Positions 16,741 to 27,018 of a DNA stretch of 64,000 nt are shown here, one piece after another. The DNA comes from Prochlorococcus sp. AG-670-N10. GTDB lineage: Bacteria > Cyanobacteriota > Cyanobacteriia > PCC-6307 > Cyanobiaceae. Numbering within the stretch: the first letter of the stretch is position 1; every line of letters starts with the position of its first letter. The DNA is taken from contig QCSX01000005.1 of NCBI GenBank assembly GCA_003209065.1, forward strand, positions 1-64,000, read 5' to 3'. The notes beneath the pieces are model-generated. The model was not told where the DNA came from. It searched no databases and was given only the letters and a program-made list of their open reading frames with translations. The position numbers and the translations under genes were made by a program.

Positions 16741-18531
16741 TTAATTTATCTCGCTTAGTAAATTTGTAATGAAAGATTCCTTTTGATTGTTAATAAAATC
16801 TCCAAAATCTTTTTCGGCGCTGCTTTTTTTCCAAAATTCTAATAAAGGTTGAATGGTTTTTTCTAAATCATCAAGTTCCATTCTTTGCAAATATGGTTTA
16901 GCTAATCTTTGAAGGTTTTTACTTCCCCCCAACCATAGTTGATATTTATTCTGCCCACTCCCAACAAGAGCTAATTCTGCCATATAAGGTCTTGTACATC
17001 CATTAGGACATCCTGTCATTCTAAATAATATTGTCTTTTCTATATTCATATGAGTTAATAGGTTTTCTATTCTAGTTAGAACTTTAGGTAAAATTCTTTC
17101 AGCTTCGGTCATAGCTAGACCACAAAGAGGAAGTGCTGGACAAGCTAGAGCATGTCTTTGAATTTCATTAATATCATTAAGATTGTCATATCCGATCTTT
17201 TTTAAGGCATTTTTAATTTTGCTTTTGTTTTTATTGGGAATATTACAAAGCAAAATATCTTGATTAGGAGTAAGTCTTAAATTAAGGTCATTTTCTTCAA
17301 CAAGATCTCTTATTAATGATTTTTTCTTTCCAGAAAGCCTTCCTGATAATAAAGGGAGTCCAACAAAAAAATAATCTTCATTTTGTTTATGCCAACCTAG
17401 ATAATCAATTAATTTATTCTCGGGTTCTTTTCTTAGAGGCTTAATTTCTTTTCTAAAGTATTTATCTAAAAGTATTTTTTTAAACCATTTAATTCCTTTT
17501 TTATGCAAAAGGTATTTCATTCTGGAATTTTTCCTTGATTTCCTATCTCCATAATCTCTTTGAATGGCAACGATACTTTGAATTAGTTCATATATGTCTT
17601 CTTTTTCAACATAACCAAGTGGATCTGCAATTCTTGCAAAAGTCTCTTCATTATTATGAGTTCGTCCCATTCCTCCACCGATATAAAAATTACATCCTTC
17701 GAAGTCACCTTCTTTTGAGGTGAATGCAACTATTCCAATATCATTTGTGAGGAGATCAACTGAATTATCGCCTGGAACGGTAACTGCACACTTAAACTTT
17801 CTCGGAAGGTATGTAGATCCATATAGGGGTTCTTGTTTTGTCCCGCTAAAAACATTCTCTTTAAATTGTAATTTCCTATTCTCTTCAATTTCTTTATCTG
17901 GTTTTATTGTATATTCCAAATCGCCGTCAGCCCATAGCTCCAAAAAGGTTCCTTGTCCGGCTACTGGGGTTAAAAGATCGGCAACTTTTACTGCTAATGT
18001 TCTTGCGGTTATGTATTCTGATGTTTCAAAAGGTGCAGCCGGAGCCATGACATTTCTATTTATGTCCCCACACGCAGCTAAAGTTGATCCCATAGAATTT
18101 ACAATGGAATTGATCACTTCCTTTAAGTTATCTTTTCTTATCCCATGCATTTGGAAGGCTTGTCTAGTAGTTACCCTCAGTGTGCCGTTTCCAAGTTTGT
18201 CAGATAATTCATCTAAAGATAAAAATAACTTACCTGGTATTTCTCCTCCTGGACTTCTTAACCTAAGCATCATCTGCCAATCTTTACTTTTTCCAGGTTT
18301 CCTTTTCTCTCTATTATCTTGTTGATAACTCCCATGGAATTTCAATAACTGAACAGCATCATTAGTAAAATGATCGCTTTCATTTTTTAATTCGCTTGCA
18401 AGTGGTTCCTTTAGAAAATCACTACCTTTCTTGAAATTTTCAAATTTAGATACTTCTAGACCATTTGCTAAACAAACTGTCTCTTGCTTAACAAGTTCTT
18501 TTTTCTTTTTTACTTTTTCGACCTTGATCAA
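16741..18531 (-). CDS. sir: Ferredoxin-sulfite reductase
   Basis: Sir reduces sulfite to sulfide with six electrons from ferredoxin for cysteine synthesis. The 596-residue protein carries siroheme and a [4Fe-4S] cluster held by two cysteine pairs, visible as Cys464 and Cys470 in ACPALPLCGLA and Cys508 and Cys512 in TGCPNGCTRP. The N-terminal LRSPGGEIPGKLF and TTRQAFQMHG segments favour sulfite over nitrite reductase. The start is TTG at 18531, and the first 20 residues are very lysine-rich. It is divergent from glyS and convergent with the VanX-type gene. Confidence 0.93.
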   Translation of the reverse strand: MIKVEKVKKKKELVKQETVCLANGLEVSKFENFKKGSDFLKEPLASELKNESDHFTNDAVQLLKFHGSYQQDNREKRKPGKSKDWQMMLRLRSPGGEIPGKLFLSLDELSDKLGNGTLRVTTRQAFQMHGIRKDNLKEVINSIVNSMGSTLAACGDINRNVMAPAAPFETSEYITARTLAVKVADLLTPVAGQGTFLELWADGDLEYTIKPDKEIEENRKLQFKENVFSGTKQEPLYGSTYLPRKFKCAVTVPGDNSVDLLTNDIGIVAFTSKEGDFEGCNFYIGGGMGRTHNNEETFARIADPLGYVEKEDIYELIQSIVAIQRDYGDRKSRKNSRMKYLLHKKGIKWFKKILLDKYFRKEIKPLRKEPENKLIDYLGWHKQNEDYFFVGLPLLSGRLSGKKKSLIRDLVEENDLNLRLTPNQDILLCNIPNKNKSKIKNALKKIGYDNLNDINEIQRHALACPALPLCGLAMTEAERILPKVLTRIENLLTHMNIEKTILFRMTGCPNGCTRPYMAELALVGSGQNKYQLWLGGSKNLQRLAKPYLQRMELDDLEKTIQPLLEFWKKSSAEKDFGDFINNQKESFITNLLSEIN

Positions 18532-18618
18532 GGGACCAAAACATATCTCTTTTTATACATTAGCGAAAAGCTTATTTAACTGGTAGTAAATTATAGTTGT
18601 AATAGCTATAAATTATTC

Positions 18619-20781
18619 TTGTCTAAATATTTACTTGAGATAGGAACAGAAGAGTTACCAGCAAAATTTTCTCATTCTGTAATAAAACAAATTAACTCTC
18701 TTATAGAATTTGAATTTGATAAGAAACTTATCAAATTCAATAATATTATTTGCACCTCCACACCAAGAAGAATAGTTTTATTTCTAGATGGATTAGTTGA
18801 TCAGGCAGATGATAAGACCGTAATAAGAAAAGGTCCAAAAGCTACTTCTGCATTTCTTAATGGCGTACCAACTAATGCTGCTATAGGTTTTGCAAATAGT
18901 TTAGGAATTAATATAGATGACTTAGAAATAAGAGAAACAGAAAAGGGTGAGTTTGTATTTGGAACAAAAATTGAGAAAGGAGAATCTACAAGATCTTCTT
19001 TATCTTCAATAATCCCTAAAGTAATAAAAAATTTGCAAGGCCCCCGATTTATGAAATGGGGATATGGAAGCTTTAAATTTTCAAGACCTATTAGATGGAT
19101 AGTTTCACTTTACAACGACGAAATTCTTGATTTTGTTTTTGATGAATGTGATCCTAAGATTTCAATAGGCAACAAATCAAAAAGTCATAGATTAATTAAT
19201 AAAGTTATTGAAATTCATACTCCAGATAGTTATTTTGAATTAATTGCTAAGAGTGGAGTTTTTGTAAAAAGAGAAGAAAGAAAAGAAAAAATTGTTAATC
19301 TCATAAATCATGAATCTCAATTGGTAAATTTAGAGCCTGATCTATCTGATAATTTACTTAACGAATTAACTGATTTAGTTGAATCTCCTAATTTAATAAC
19401 TAGTAACTTTGATAAGCAATTTCTTAATTTGCCTGTTGAAGTTCTTTCAACGGTAATGAAAAATCACCAAAGATATATTCCTCTTCTAAAAAAAGGTAGA
19501 ACATTTTCTAAATTAGATTTTAGTTCTGAAAAAGTTATAAGTACAAATTTCTTTGTCTTATCTAATGGTCTTAGAGAATCTAATAATATTATTTCTAAGG
19601 GAAATGAAAAAGTATTAAGGGCTAGATTCTCTGATGCGAAGTTTTTTGTAGAAAGTGATAAAAAAGTTTCTTCTAAAGAAAGGAATGAAAAACTTAAAAC
19701 GGTTTCTTATTTGAAAGGGATGGGTAATGTTTCTCAGAGAGTAAAACGAATTGAGGAAACATCAGAAAAGATACTTAATTATTTAAATGATCAATCTTTA
19801 GACAGTGAAAAAACCAAAGAAGCAGCAAAATACTGTAAAAACGATTTGTGTAGTGAAATTGTTTACGAATTTCCTGAATTGCAAGGGATAATGGGGGGGA
19901 AATACTTACGAAATGAAGGTTTTAGCAAAGAAATTTGTATAGCTGTAGCTGAACATTATTTGCCGGGTTTTTATAAAGATGATTTACCTTCTACAAAATA
20001 TGGAGCTATTATTTCTATCTCTGACAAAATAGAAACTTTAATAAGTATATTTATATCTGGAAAAAGACCAAGTGGTTCCTCTGACCCCTATGCACTGAGA
20101 AGAAGTTTAAATGGGGTTATTCTAATTATTTGGCAATTCGAATTTGATTTAGATCTTGAAAATATTTTTGAGGAACTTCTTGAATATTGGAAAATTTCAT
20201 TACCAAATTTGAAATTCGAGAAAGAAAAAGTTTTAAATGACTTAATTGAATTTACTAATCAAAGAATTGTTAGCCATCTTGATGAACTATCAATAAGTAA
20301 AGATCTAATTAAAGCTACTTGTTTTATTGATTCATCATCTGAAAAAAAGATAATGAATATTTTGGATTTAAAAAATAGAATTAATACTATTAACCAACTT
20401 AAAGGGAAACCAGATTTTTCTGAAATTCAAAAAGTTATCTCGAGAGTTAGTAAATTAGCTGAAAGTGGAAATCTTAAAACAACCATTTTTTCATGCAAAG
20501 ATTATGTAAATTCAGATTTATTTGAAAAAGAATGTGAAAATAAGGTATTTGAATTTATCAAAGAATTAGAAGGAATTATTAAATTACCTAATTGGAACTA
20601 TTCTCAACTATTTAAACTATTTGAGACTAATTCTAAAAATCTCGATGAACTTTTTGATAATGAGAGGGGCGTTCTGATAATGGCAGAAAACCCTGAAATT
20701 AGAAATAATCGTCTCAATTTATTAGGTTTGGTAAGGAACTACTCTTTAAAAATTGCTGATTTTACCCTTTTTAACTCTTAA
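18619..20781 (+). CDS. glyS: Glycyl-tRNA synthetase beta subunit
   Basis: GlyS is the beta chain of the alpha2beta2 bacterial glycyl-tRNA synthetase; the catalytic alpha chain GlyQ is not in this window. The 720-residue length is typical. Diagnostic segments are LLEIGTEELPAKF at the N-terminus, STPRRI, KSHR, MKNHQRYIPL and RARFSDAKFF, with an anticodon-binding C-terminal domain. The start is TTG at 18619. The last 11 bases overlap the convergent chlP gene. Confidence 0.96.
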   Translation: MSKYLLEIGTEELPAKFSHSVIKQINSLIEFEFDKKLIKFNNIICTSTPRRIVLFLDGLVDQADDKTVIRKGPKATSAFLNGVPTNAAIGFANSLGINIDDLEIRETEKGEFVFGTKIEKGESTRSSLSSIIPKVIKNLQGPRFMKWGYGSFKFSRPIRWIVSLYNDEILDFVFDECDPKISIGNKSKSHRLINKVIEIHTPDSYFELIAKSGVFVKREERKEKIVNLINHESQLVNLEPDLSDNLLNELTDLVESPNLITSNFDKQFLNLPVEVLSTVMKNHQRYIPLLKKGRTFSKLDFSSEKVISTNFFVLSNGLRESNNIISKGNEKVLRARFSDAKFFVESDKKVSSKERNEKLKTVSYLKGMGNVSQRVKRIEETSEKILNYLNDQSLDSEKTKEAAKYCKNDLCSEIVYEFPELQGIMGGKYLRNEGFSKEICIAVAEHYLPGFYKDDLPSTKYGAIISISDKIETLISIFISGKRPSGSSDPYALRRSLNGVILIIWQFEFDLDLENIFEELLEYWKISLPNLKFEKEKVLNDLIEFTNQRIVSHLDELSISKDLIKATCFIDSSSEKKIMNILDLKNRINTINQLKGKPDFSEIQKVISRVSKLAESGNLKTTIFSCKDYVNSDLFEKECENKVFEFIKELEGIIKLPNWNYSQLFKLFETNSKNLDELFDNERGVLIMAENPEIRNNRLNLLGLVRNYSLKIADFTLFNS

Positions 20782-22102
20782 CTTTAATTCCACCTTTAAT
20801 TGAATAGTTCTTTAACATTTTTTCTACTTCTTTTTCTTCTCTTACAGCACTTTTAACTGGTTTGTACTTTAATGGTGCTAGAGCTTTTCCTCTTAAAATT
20901 GATCCAAGAGTAAGCATGGTAAGTTTAATTTGCTGGAGGGGTTTCATCGCAACCACTCGTTTGTACAGGTAACTATCAAAAGTTAATCTTTGAACGTCCA
21001 TATCATCACACATTTCTACAAAAGCTTCTCTAGCAGAATCATTCCTATAAAAAATATTTTGAAGAATTTCTAGTACCTTGTAGGTTGTTCCATATTTTTT
21101 GTCCCATTTTTTTAAATAATTTTTTAAATCTTTTTCTGATGGAATTTCTTGCCCATTTTTTGAAGCTTCAACGATTTCTTCAGCACACATTCTCCCACTT
21201 TTCGCAGCAAAATAAATACCTTCTCCAGAGCTCTTTGTGACATATCCAGCGGCATCACCTACCAAAGCCATTCTTCCTACAACTCTTCGAGGTCGTGGAT
21301 GCTCAGGAATAGGATGTGCTTCAACTTTTATAACTTCACCATTCACAAGCCTTTTTTTAGCTCTATTCCTTACTCCTTCTTGAAGTCCTTTTATTAGAGA
21401 TTGGTTTTTTTGCATTGTGCCTGTCCCTACTGCGACATGATCATATTTAGGAAATACCCAACCATAAAAATCAGGAGAAACATCTGTTCCTACATACATC
21501 TCAGCGAGATCTTCGTAGTAACTCATTTCTTCTTTAGGTAATTTAATTCTTTCTTGGAATGCAATTGCTACTTTGTAATCGCCAGCATCCATAGCTTTAG
21601 CAACTCTGCTGTTTGCGCCGTCAGCTCCAATTAAGAGATCTACAGTTAACTCTTTAAGTTCTCCTTTCTTGTCTCCAGAAGAAAAATCTGAATATGAAAG
21701 TTTGTATGGACCTTGATTATCATTCCCAGTATCAATTGAAGTAACTAATCCATTAATTAATGTTGCCCCAAGTTCAGAAGCTCTGTTTCTCATAAATGCA
21801 TCCATTACCTCTCTTCTGCACATTCCTATATATTCATTATCACTTTTGCCATAAACATTATCTAAGCTAATATCAACTTCTCTATTAGAGGGAGATATCA
21901 TTTTCATATGTCTTACTTTTCTATCTATAATAGTTTCTGGCAAGTCAAATTCCTCAACCATACAAAGAGGAATGGCTCCTCCACAAGGTTTTGCATTATC
22001 TAATTTTCTTTCAAAAAGCCAAGTTTTTATACCAGATTTAGCAAGTATTTCAGCAGCACATGAACCACTTGGCCCTCCACCGATAACAGCGACTCTCAAC
22101 AT
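20771..22102 (-). CDS. chlP: Geranylgeranyl reductase ChlP
   Basis: ChlP reduces the geranylgeranyl chain to phytyl for chlorophyll and tocopherol synthesis, using NADPH at the thylakoid membrane. The 443-residue flavoprotein opens with the FAD-binding VIGGGPSGSCAAE and has the family's FERKLDNAKPCGGAIP, the DLLIGADGANSRVAK segment and the second FAD motif GDAAGYVTKSSGEGIYFA. It is complete. It converges on glyS with an 11-base overlap and is divergent from the VanY-type gene over 110 bases. Confidence 0.96.
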   Translation of the reverse strand: MLRVAVIGGGPSGSCAAEILAKSGIKTWLFERKLDNAKPCGGAIPLCMVEEFDLPETIIDRKVRHMKMISPSNREVDISLDNVYGKSDNEYIGMCRREVMDAFMRNRASELGATLINGLVTSIDTGNDNQGPYKLSYSDFSSGDKKGELKELTVDLLIGADGANSRVAKAMDAGDYKVAIAFQERIKLPKEEMSYYEDLAEMYVGTDVSPDFYGWVFPKYDHVAVGTGTMQKNQSLIKGLQEGVRNRAKKRLVNGEVIKVEAHPIPEHPRPRRVVGRMALVGDAAGYVTKSSGEGIYFAAKSGRMCAEEIVEASKNGQEIPSEKDLKNYLKKWDKKYGTTYKVLEILQNIFYRNDSAREAFVEMCDDMDVQRLTFDSYLYKRVVAMKPLQQIKLTMLTLGSILRGKALAPLKYKPVKSAVREEKEVEKMLKNYSIKGGIKVKS

Positions 22103-22212
22103 ATCAAAAAAAAATTGTATCCTATTAAAAAACTACATCAATTTTCATATAAAAGTGCATTTCGTAAATTAATAGTTAATATCGAAATATCTTTGGAATT
22201 AATAATTTTATA

Positions 22213-22944
22213 TTGAAAAAAAAGAATTCTATAAATGAAGATATTGAGATACAAGTTGCTGAAAGAATAGCCTTAAATGAAAATAATTTTAAATTTAAGA
22301 AATATTATTTATTTATAGCTTTTTTTCTAGTATTTTTATTACCTTTTATTGGCTTGGAAATTATTAGTAATTTTAAATTAAATCTCTCTGGAGTTAATAA
22401 TGCTAAAAAATTTGTAAATAATGATCTTAGTATTTTGGGCCATTTACCCTACAAGGAAATTTCAAAAGAAAAATTGGTTTCTATTGAACCTAATATTGAA
22501 GTTCATATTGATATGAGTGAATCTCTTCTTAAAATGAGGGAGGATGCTACTAAAGATGGAATATATTTGGTATTCCTTAGTGGTTATAGATCAATAAATT
22601 TGCAAAAAGAAATTTTTTATTCATTAAAATCTATGAGAAATCAGATTGCTGCTGAGAGGGCTAAGGTCTCAGCACCTCCTGGATATTCTGAGCACAGTAC
22701 TGGCTTTGCTATTGATATTGGAGATGCTGATAACAGAGAAACAGACTTTGAAGTTCAATTTGAGAACACGGATGCTTTTAAATGGCTTAAAAAAAATGCA
22801 GCTAAGTACCACTTCAAATTATCTTTCACACAAGATAATAAAAATGTTGATTATGAGCCTTGGCACTGGAGATATGAAGGATCGATTGAAGCACTTAAAG
22901 TTTTTGAAGCTTCAAATAGGAATTTAAAAAACGTTAAAAAGTAA
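22213..22944 (+). CDS. VanY-family D-alanyl-D-alanine carboxypeptidase, membrane-anchored
   Basis: A 243-residue M15B zinc peptidase expected to trim the terminal D-Ala from peptidoglycan stem peptides. One membrane helix (about 31-52) follows a charged N-terminus, placing the catalytic domain in the periplasm. Zinc-site residues are His161 and Asp168 in YSEHSTGFAIDIGD, with Glu215 and His218 in DYEPWHWRY; SGYRS at 123-127 is also typical. The start is TTG at 22213. Together with the cytosolic VanX-type enzyme 6 kb upstream, it suggests a split peptidoglycan turnover and D-Ala salvage route, though linkage is loose. Confidence 0.9.
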   Translation: MKKKNSINEDIEIQVAERIALNENNFKFKKYYLFIAFFLVFLLPFIGLEIISNFKLNLSGVNNAKKFVNNDLSILGHLPYKEISKEKLVSIEPNIEVHIDMSESLLKMREDATKDGIYLVFLSGYRSINLQKEIFYSLKSMRNQIAAERAKVSAPPGYSEHSTGFAIDIGDADNRETDFEVQFENTDAFKWLKKNAAKYHFKLSFTQDNKNVDYEPWHWRYEGSIEALKVFEASNRNLKNVKK

Positions 22945-23058
22945 ATAATTAATGACGATTTTTGTATATGATTTTCAAAGTCTTATGGGTAAATCTTTCA
23001 GAATAAGCATTCTTTGAGTTAGCCTTAATACAATTACTATTGGTTTGTAAGTTTTTAG

Positions 23059-24861
23059 ATGTCAACTTCTATAAAAGAAATAAGAAATGTAGCGATAATA
23101 GCTCACGTAGATCATGGAAAAACAACCCTCGTTGATGCATTATTATCTCAATCTGGAATATTTAGAGATAACGAAGTAGTTCCTACTTGCGTAATGGATT
23201 CAAATGATTTGGAAAGAGAAAGAGGTATAACAATTCTTTCAAAAAATACAGCTGTTAATTATAAAAATACAAGAATCAATATTATTGATACACCAGGACA
23301 TGCTGACTTTGGAGGAGAAGTTGAGAGGGTTTTGGGCATGGTTGATGGTTGTTTGTTAATAGTTGATGCTAACGAGGGGCCTATGCCCCAAACAAGGTTT
23401 GTATTAAAAAAAGCCTTAGAAAAAGGTCTTAGGCCTATAGTATTTGTAAATAAAATTGATAGACCTAGAGTAGTTCCAGAAATTGCTGTAGATAAAGTTC
23501 TTGACTTGTTTCTTGAATTAGGAGCAGATGACGATCAATGCGATTTCCCTTATTTATTCGGCAGTGGATTATCTGGTTTTGCAAAAGAAGAAATGGAATC
23601 AAATAATGATAATATGATGCCCCTTTTTGAAGCTATTCTTAGGCATGTCCCGCCACCTGTAGGGGATTTAAGTAAGCCATTGCAGCTTCAAATTACAACT
23701 TTGGATTATTCTGATTTCTTAGGTCGAATAGTAATTGGAAAGATTCATAATGGAACTATAAAAAATGGCCAACAAGCAAGTCTAATAAAGGAAAGTGGAA
23801 AAACTATCAAGGGTAAAGTAAGCAAACTTTTAGGCTTTGAGGGATTACAAAGAATTGATATTAATGAAGCCTTTGCAGGTGACATAGTAGCAGTATCTGG
23901 TTTCGACGATGTAAATATTGGAGAAACGATTGCTTGTCCTGATTCTCCTCATCCACTTCCTTTAATTAAAGTTGATGAGCCTACACTTAATATGACATTT
24001 GTTGTAAATGATTCTCCATTTGCGGGTAAAGAAGGGAAATTTGTTACCAGCAGACAATTAAAAAATAGATTAGAGAGGGAATTATTAACTAATGTAGCTC
24101 TAAGAGTTGAAGAAACGGATTCTCCAGATAGATTTTCCGTCTCGGGCAGAGGCGAACTTCATTTGGGAATATTGATAGAAACAATGAGAAGAGAGGGATT
24201 TGAATTCCAAATCTCGCAACCTCAAGTTATTTTTAGAGAAATTGATGATGTTCAATGTGAACCTATAGAGACATTAGTTTTGGATGTTCCAGAATTAGCA
24301 GTTGGAGCGTGTATTGAAAAACTTGGATCAAGAAAGGCTGAGATGAAAAATATGCAGACAAGTTCAGATGGTAGAACCCAGTTAGAATTTTTAGTGCCAT
24401 CAAGAGGTCTTATAGGCTTTCGTGGCGAATTTGTTCGAATAACTAGAGGAGAAGGAATTATGAGTCACTCTTTTTATGAATACAAACCTAAAGCAGGAGA
24501 CTTCGAGACAAGAAGAAATGGAGTGCTTATTTCTTTTGAAGAGGGTGTAGCTACATTTTATGCTTTAAAAAATGCAGAAGATAGAGGTGTTTATTTCATA
24601 AAACCAGGAGTTAAGGTTTATAAAGGTATGATTATTGGCGAGAATAATAGATCACAAGATTTAGAGTTAAATATCTGCAAAACAAAGCAATTGACTAATA
24701 TGAGATCTGCTGGAGCAGAAGAATTAGATACTTTACAATCTCCCGTAGATATTACTCTTGAGAGAGCTCTTGAATATATAGGTCCCGATGAGATGTTAGA
24801 AGTAACACCTGATTCTATAAGAATGAGAAAATTAAATAAGAAAAAGGCCTTGAAAAAATAA
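23059..24861 (+). CDS. typA: Ribosome-associated GTPase TypA/BipA
   Basis: TypA (BipA) is an EF-G-like translational GTPase that binds 70S ribosomes and helps subunit assembly and stress adaptation. The 600-residue protein shows G1 AHVDHGKTT (15-23), the switch region [12 protein letters not shown]3 [12 protein letters not shown]4 NKID, domains resembling EF-G II, III and V, and the BipA-specific C-terminal region [10 protein letters not shown]. It is complete and has a 114-base upstream region without a recognisable regulatory site. The DUF309 gene starts seven bases after its stop. Confidence 0.96.
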   Translation: MSTSIKEIRNVAIIAHVDHGKTTLVDALLSQSGIFRDNEVVPTCVMDSNDLERERGITILSKNTAVNYKNTRINIIDTPGHADFGGEVERVLGMVDGCLLIVDANEGPMPQTRFVLKKALEKGLRPIVFVNKIDRPRVVPEIAVDKVLDLFLELGADDDQCDFPYLFGSGLSGFAKEEMESNNDNMMPLFEAILRHVPPPVGDLSKPLQLQITTLDYSDFLGRIVIGKIHNGTIKNGQQASLIKESGKTIKGKVSKLLGFEGLQRIDINEAFAGDIVAVSGFDDVNIGETIACPDSPHPLPLIKVDEPTLNMTFVVNDSPFAGKEGKFVTSRQLKNRLERELLTNVALRVEETDSPDRFSVSGRGELHLGILIETMRREGFEFQISQPQVIFREIDDVQCEPIETLVLDVPELAVGACIEKLGSRKAEMKNMQTSSDGRTQLEFLVPSRGLIGFRGEFVRITRGEGIMSHSFYEYKPKAGDFETRRNGVLISFEEGVATFYALKNAEDRGVYFIKPGVKVYKGMIIGENNRSQDLELNICKTKQLTNMRSAGAEELDTLQSPVDITLERALEYIGPDEMLEVTPDSIRMRKLNKKKALKK

Positions 24862-24867
24862 AATATC

Positions 24868-25251
24868 ATGGGAAAAGAAGATATAAAAACTTTTGAGGAG
24901 AAATTTCTTAATGCTTTAAATCTCTTTAATAACAAGAAATGGTATGAGGCTCATGATGCTTTTGAAGATATATGGAATACTCTCCATGGAGATGAAAGAC
25001 AGATTATTCAAGGAATACTTCAAGTTTCAGTTTCTCAATTTCATTTAAATCAAGGAAATCTTAATGGCGCGACTATATTGTTGGGGGAAGGCTTAGGTCG
25101 GATAAAAAATAGAACTAATATTAATTTAGGAATAGACCTTAAATCTTTTTGCAAATGTCTAGAGGAATTATTAAGAAAATTACAATATAAAGAGGAATTA
25201 AATGAAACCGATAAACCATTCATAGTGAGAACAAAGAAGAATGAATTTTGA
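24868..25251 (+). CDS. DUF309 family protein
   Basis: A 127-residue all-helical protein of unknown role. It carries the family signature YEAHDAFEDIW (about 30-40) followed by IIQGILQVSVSQFHL and the cyanobacterial GATILLGEGLGR motif; the conserved His, Glu and Asp side chains resemble a metal or ligand pocket. Its TGA lies inside the next gene, lptB, with an 11-base overlap, and it follows typA closely, so the three may share a transcript. I do not assign a reaction. Confidence 0.88.
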   Translation: MGKEDIKTFEEKFLNALNLFNNKKWYEAHDAFEDIWNTLHGDERQIIQGILQVSVSQFHLNQGNLNGATILLGEGLGRIKNRTNINLGIDLKSFCKCLEELLRKLQYKEELNETDKPFIVRTKKNEF

Positions 25252-25969
25252 AATAAAAAACATATCTCTTACTATTGATGGATTATTAATAGTGAGTGAT
25301 GTGTCAATAACGATATCCCCAGGAGAAATTGTGGGCTTAATGGGACCAAATGGTGCAGGTAAAACTTCTACCTTTAATCTTGCCGTTGGCAATTTAAAGC
25401 CTGATAAAGGAGATATTTTAATGAATGGTGAGTCCATTAAAAATTTATCTTTACCAAGTAGAGCAAGACTTGGATTAGGATATTTAACTCAAGAAGCAAG
25501 TATCTTTAGAGATCTTACAGTTAAAGAAAATGTTGATTTGGCCTTACAAAATTCATTTTCTAGTGGTGCAATAGTAAGAAATAAAAGAGAAAAAATAATC
25601 AATGAATTCAACTTAAATAAAGTTGTTGATAATTATGGTTATCAATTGTCAGGAGGTGAGAGAAGAAGGTGTGAGATAGCAAGAGCTCTATCAGTTGGTA
25701 GAACGGGACCTAAATATTTACTTTTGGATGAACCTTTTGCAGGGATAGATCCCTTAGCTGTAAATGATTTAAAAAAACTTATTATTAAACTTAGTAAAAA
25801 TGGTATGGGTATTCTTATCACTGACCATAATGTAAGAGAGACTCTACTAATAACTGATAAATCATACGTTTTAAGTGAAGGAAAAATTTTAGCGCATGGA
25901 TCATCAAATGAACTAGCAAATAATCAAATAGTAAAAAAGTTTTATTTAGGGGATGATTTTCAACTTTGA
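25241..25969 (+). CDS. lptB: Lipopolysaccharide export ATPase LptB
   Basis: LptB powers extraction of lipopolysaccharide from the inner membrane with the permeases LptF and LptG. The 242-residue ATPase has Walker A GPNGAGKT at 35-42, a Q-loop in LTQEASIFRDL, the LptB-type signature LSGGERRRCEIARAL, Walker B LLLDEPFAGIDP and the switch His in TDHNVRET. Those signature and post-Walker B sequences separate it from branched-chain amino acid ATPases. It overlaps the DUF309 gene by 11 bases. The permease genes are not in the window. Confidence 0.9.
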   Translation: MNFEIKNISLTIDGLLIVSDVSITISPGEIVGLMGPNGAGKTSTFNLAVGNLKPDKGDILMNGESIKNLSLPSRARLGLGYLTQEASIFRDLTVKENVDLALQNSFSSGAIVRNKREKIINEFNLNKVVDNYGYQLSGGERRRCEIARALSVGRTGPKYLLLDEPFAGIDPLAVNDLKKLIIKLSKNGMGILITDHNVRETLLITDKSYVLSEGKILAHGSSNELANNQIVKKFYLGDDFQL

Positions 25970-26063
25970 TTACTTAATTAAGAAATTAAATATTTTTTAG
26001 ATAAGCGTGAATTTTTTATTTATTTTATAATTAAGTCAACCAATACAGCCTTATATACCACTG

Positions 26064-27008
26064 ATGATATTTGATAGTTTTATCAAAAATTTTATTTACG
26101 ATCCAGTATCTTTTATAGGCATTTTAATTTTTTATTTTTTATTAATTAATTTGCCTATTTCTCTAATAGCGTTATTTAATAAAAAATCTTCTTCTTATGT
26201 GCGACTAATTACAATCTTAATTAATCTCTTTATAGCTTTACAGCTTATCTCAAGATGGATAATCTCTGGACATTTCCCAATAAGTAATTTATATGAATCT
26301 CTTTATTTCTTAGTTTGGGGCATAACTTTAGGTCAATTATTAATTGAGAAAGAATACTCGACTCCGATAATCCCGGCAATAGCAATACCTATTGAACTTT
26401 TCACTATAGCTTTTGCTTGCTTTGTTTTGCCTGAAGATTTAAAGGTTTCATCTAATCTTGTCCCAGCATTAAGATCAAGTTGGTTAATTATGCATGTAAG
26501 CGTAGTCATGCTAAGTTATGCCGCCCTTATCATGGGCTCTTTACTATCAGCTTCTGTACTCTTTATCAATAATAGTCAACCTCTTCAACTTAGAAGTAGT
26601 TCTATGGGTGTAGGCGGTTTCAAAATATCTAATTCATACTCGACCAACAATGTCATTGAGCCTATAAATTTTTCTCATTCTGAGGAATTAGATACTCTTA
26701 GTTATCGATCTATATTAGTAGGATTTGTTCTTCTCACTCTTGGCTTAATTACTGGAGCTGTCTGGGCTAATGAAGCTTGGGGAACTTGGTGGAGTTGGGA
26801 TCCTAAGGAGACTTGGGCTTTCATTTCTTGGTTATTTTATGCTGCCTATTTGCATATGAGAATAAGTAGGGGTTGGCAAGGTAGAAGACCAGCATTACTT
26901 GCTACTTCTGGCTTTTTTGTCGTATTAATATGTTACATCGGAGTAAATTTCTTAGGTGTAGGTTTGCACAGTTATGGTTGGATATTTGGAATATTTAATT
27001 TGTTTTAA
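26064..27008 (+). CDS. ccsA: Cytochrome c biogenesis protein CcsA (System II)
   Basis: CcsA works with Ccs1 to deliver and attach heme to apocytochromes c on the lumenal side, serving cytochrome f, c6 and similar proteins. The 314-residue protein has multiple membrane helices and the tryptophan-rich heme-handling WWD motif [15 protein letters not shown] near 250-264, followed by conserved His in AAYLHMR and [11 protein letters not shown]. The gene stands alone and ends ten bases before the convergent rpe. Ccs1 is not in the window. Confidence 0.94.
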   Translation: MIFDSFIKNFIYDPVSFIGILIFYFLLINLPISLIALFNKKSSSYVRLITILINLFIALQLISRWIISGHFPISNLYESLYFLVWGITLGQLLIEKEYSTPIIPAIAIPIELFTIAFACFVLPEDLKVSSNLVPALRSSWLIMHVSVVMLSYAALIMGSLLSASVLFINNSQPLQLRSSSMGVGGFKISNSYSTNNVIEPINFSHSEELDTLSYRSILVGFVLLTLGLITGAVWANEAWGTWWSWDPKETWAFISWLFYAAYLHMRISRGWQGRRPALLATSGFFVVLICYIGVNFLGVGLHSYGWIFGIFNLF

Positions 27009-27018
27009 ATTCCAGTTA

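Noticed and set aside
17535..18325. Two plus-strand frames (62 and 201 residues) opposite sir
   Set aside because: Sir is intact and well conserved here; the opposite frames have shadow-like composition and no motif.
22646..22927. 93-residue frame overlapping the VanY-type gene in another phase
   Set aside because: The VanY frame carries all zinc ligands across the same stretch, so the other phase is a shadow.
24618..24935. 105-residue minus-strand frame across the typA/DUF309 junction
   Set aside because: Antisense to two convincing genes and Phe/Ser/Leu-rich in the manner of complement translations.
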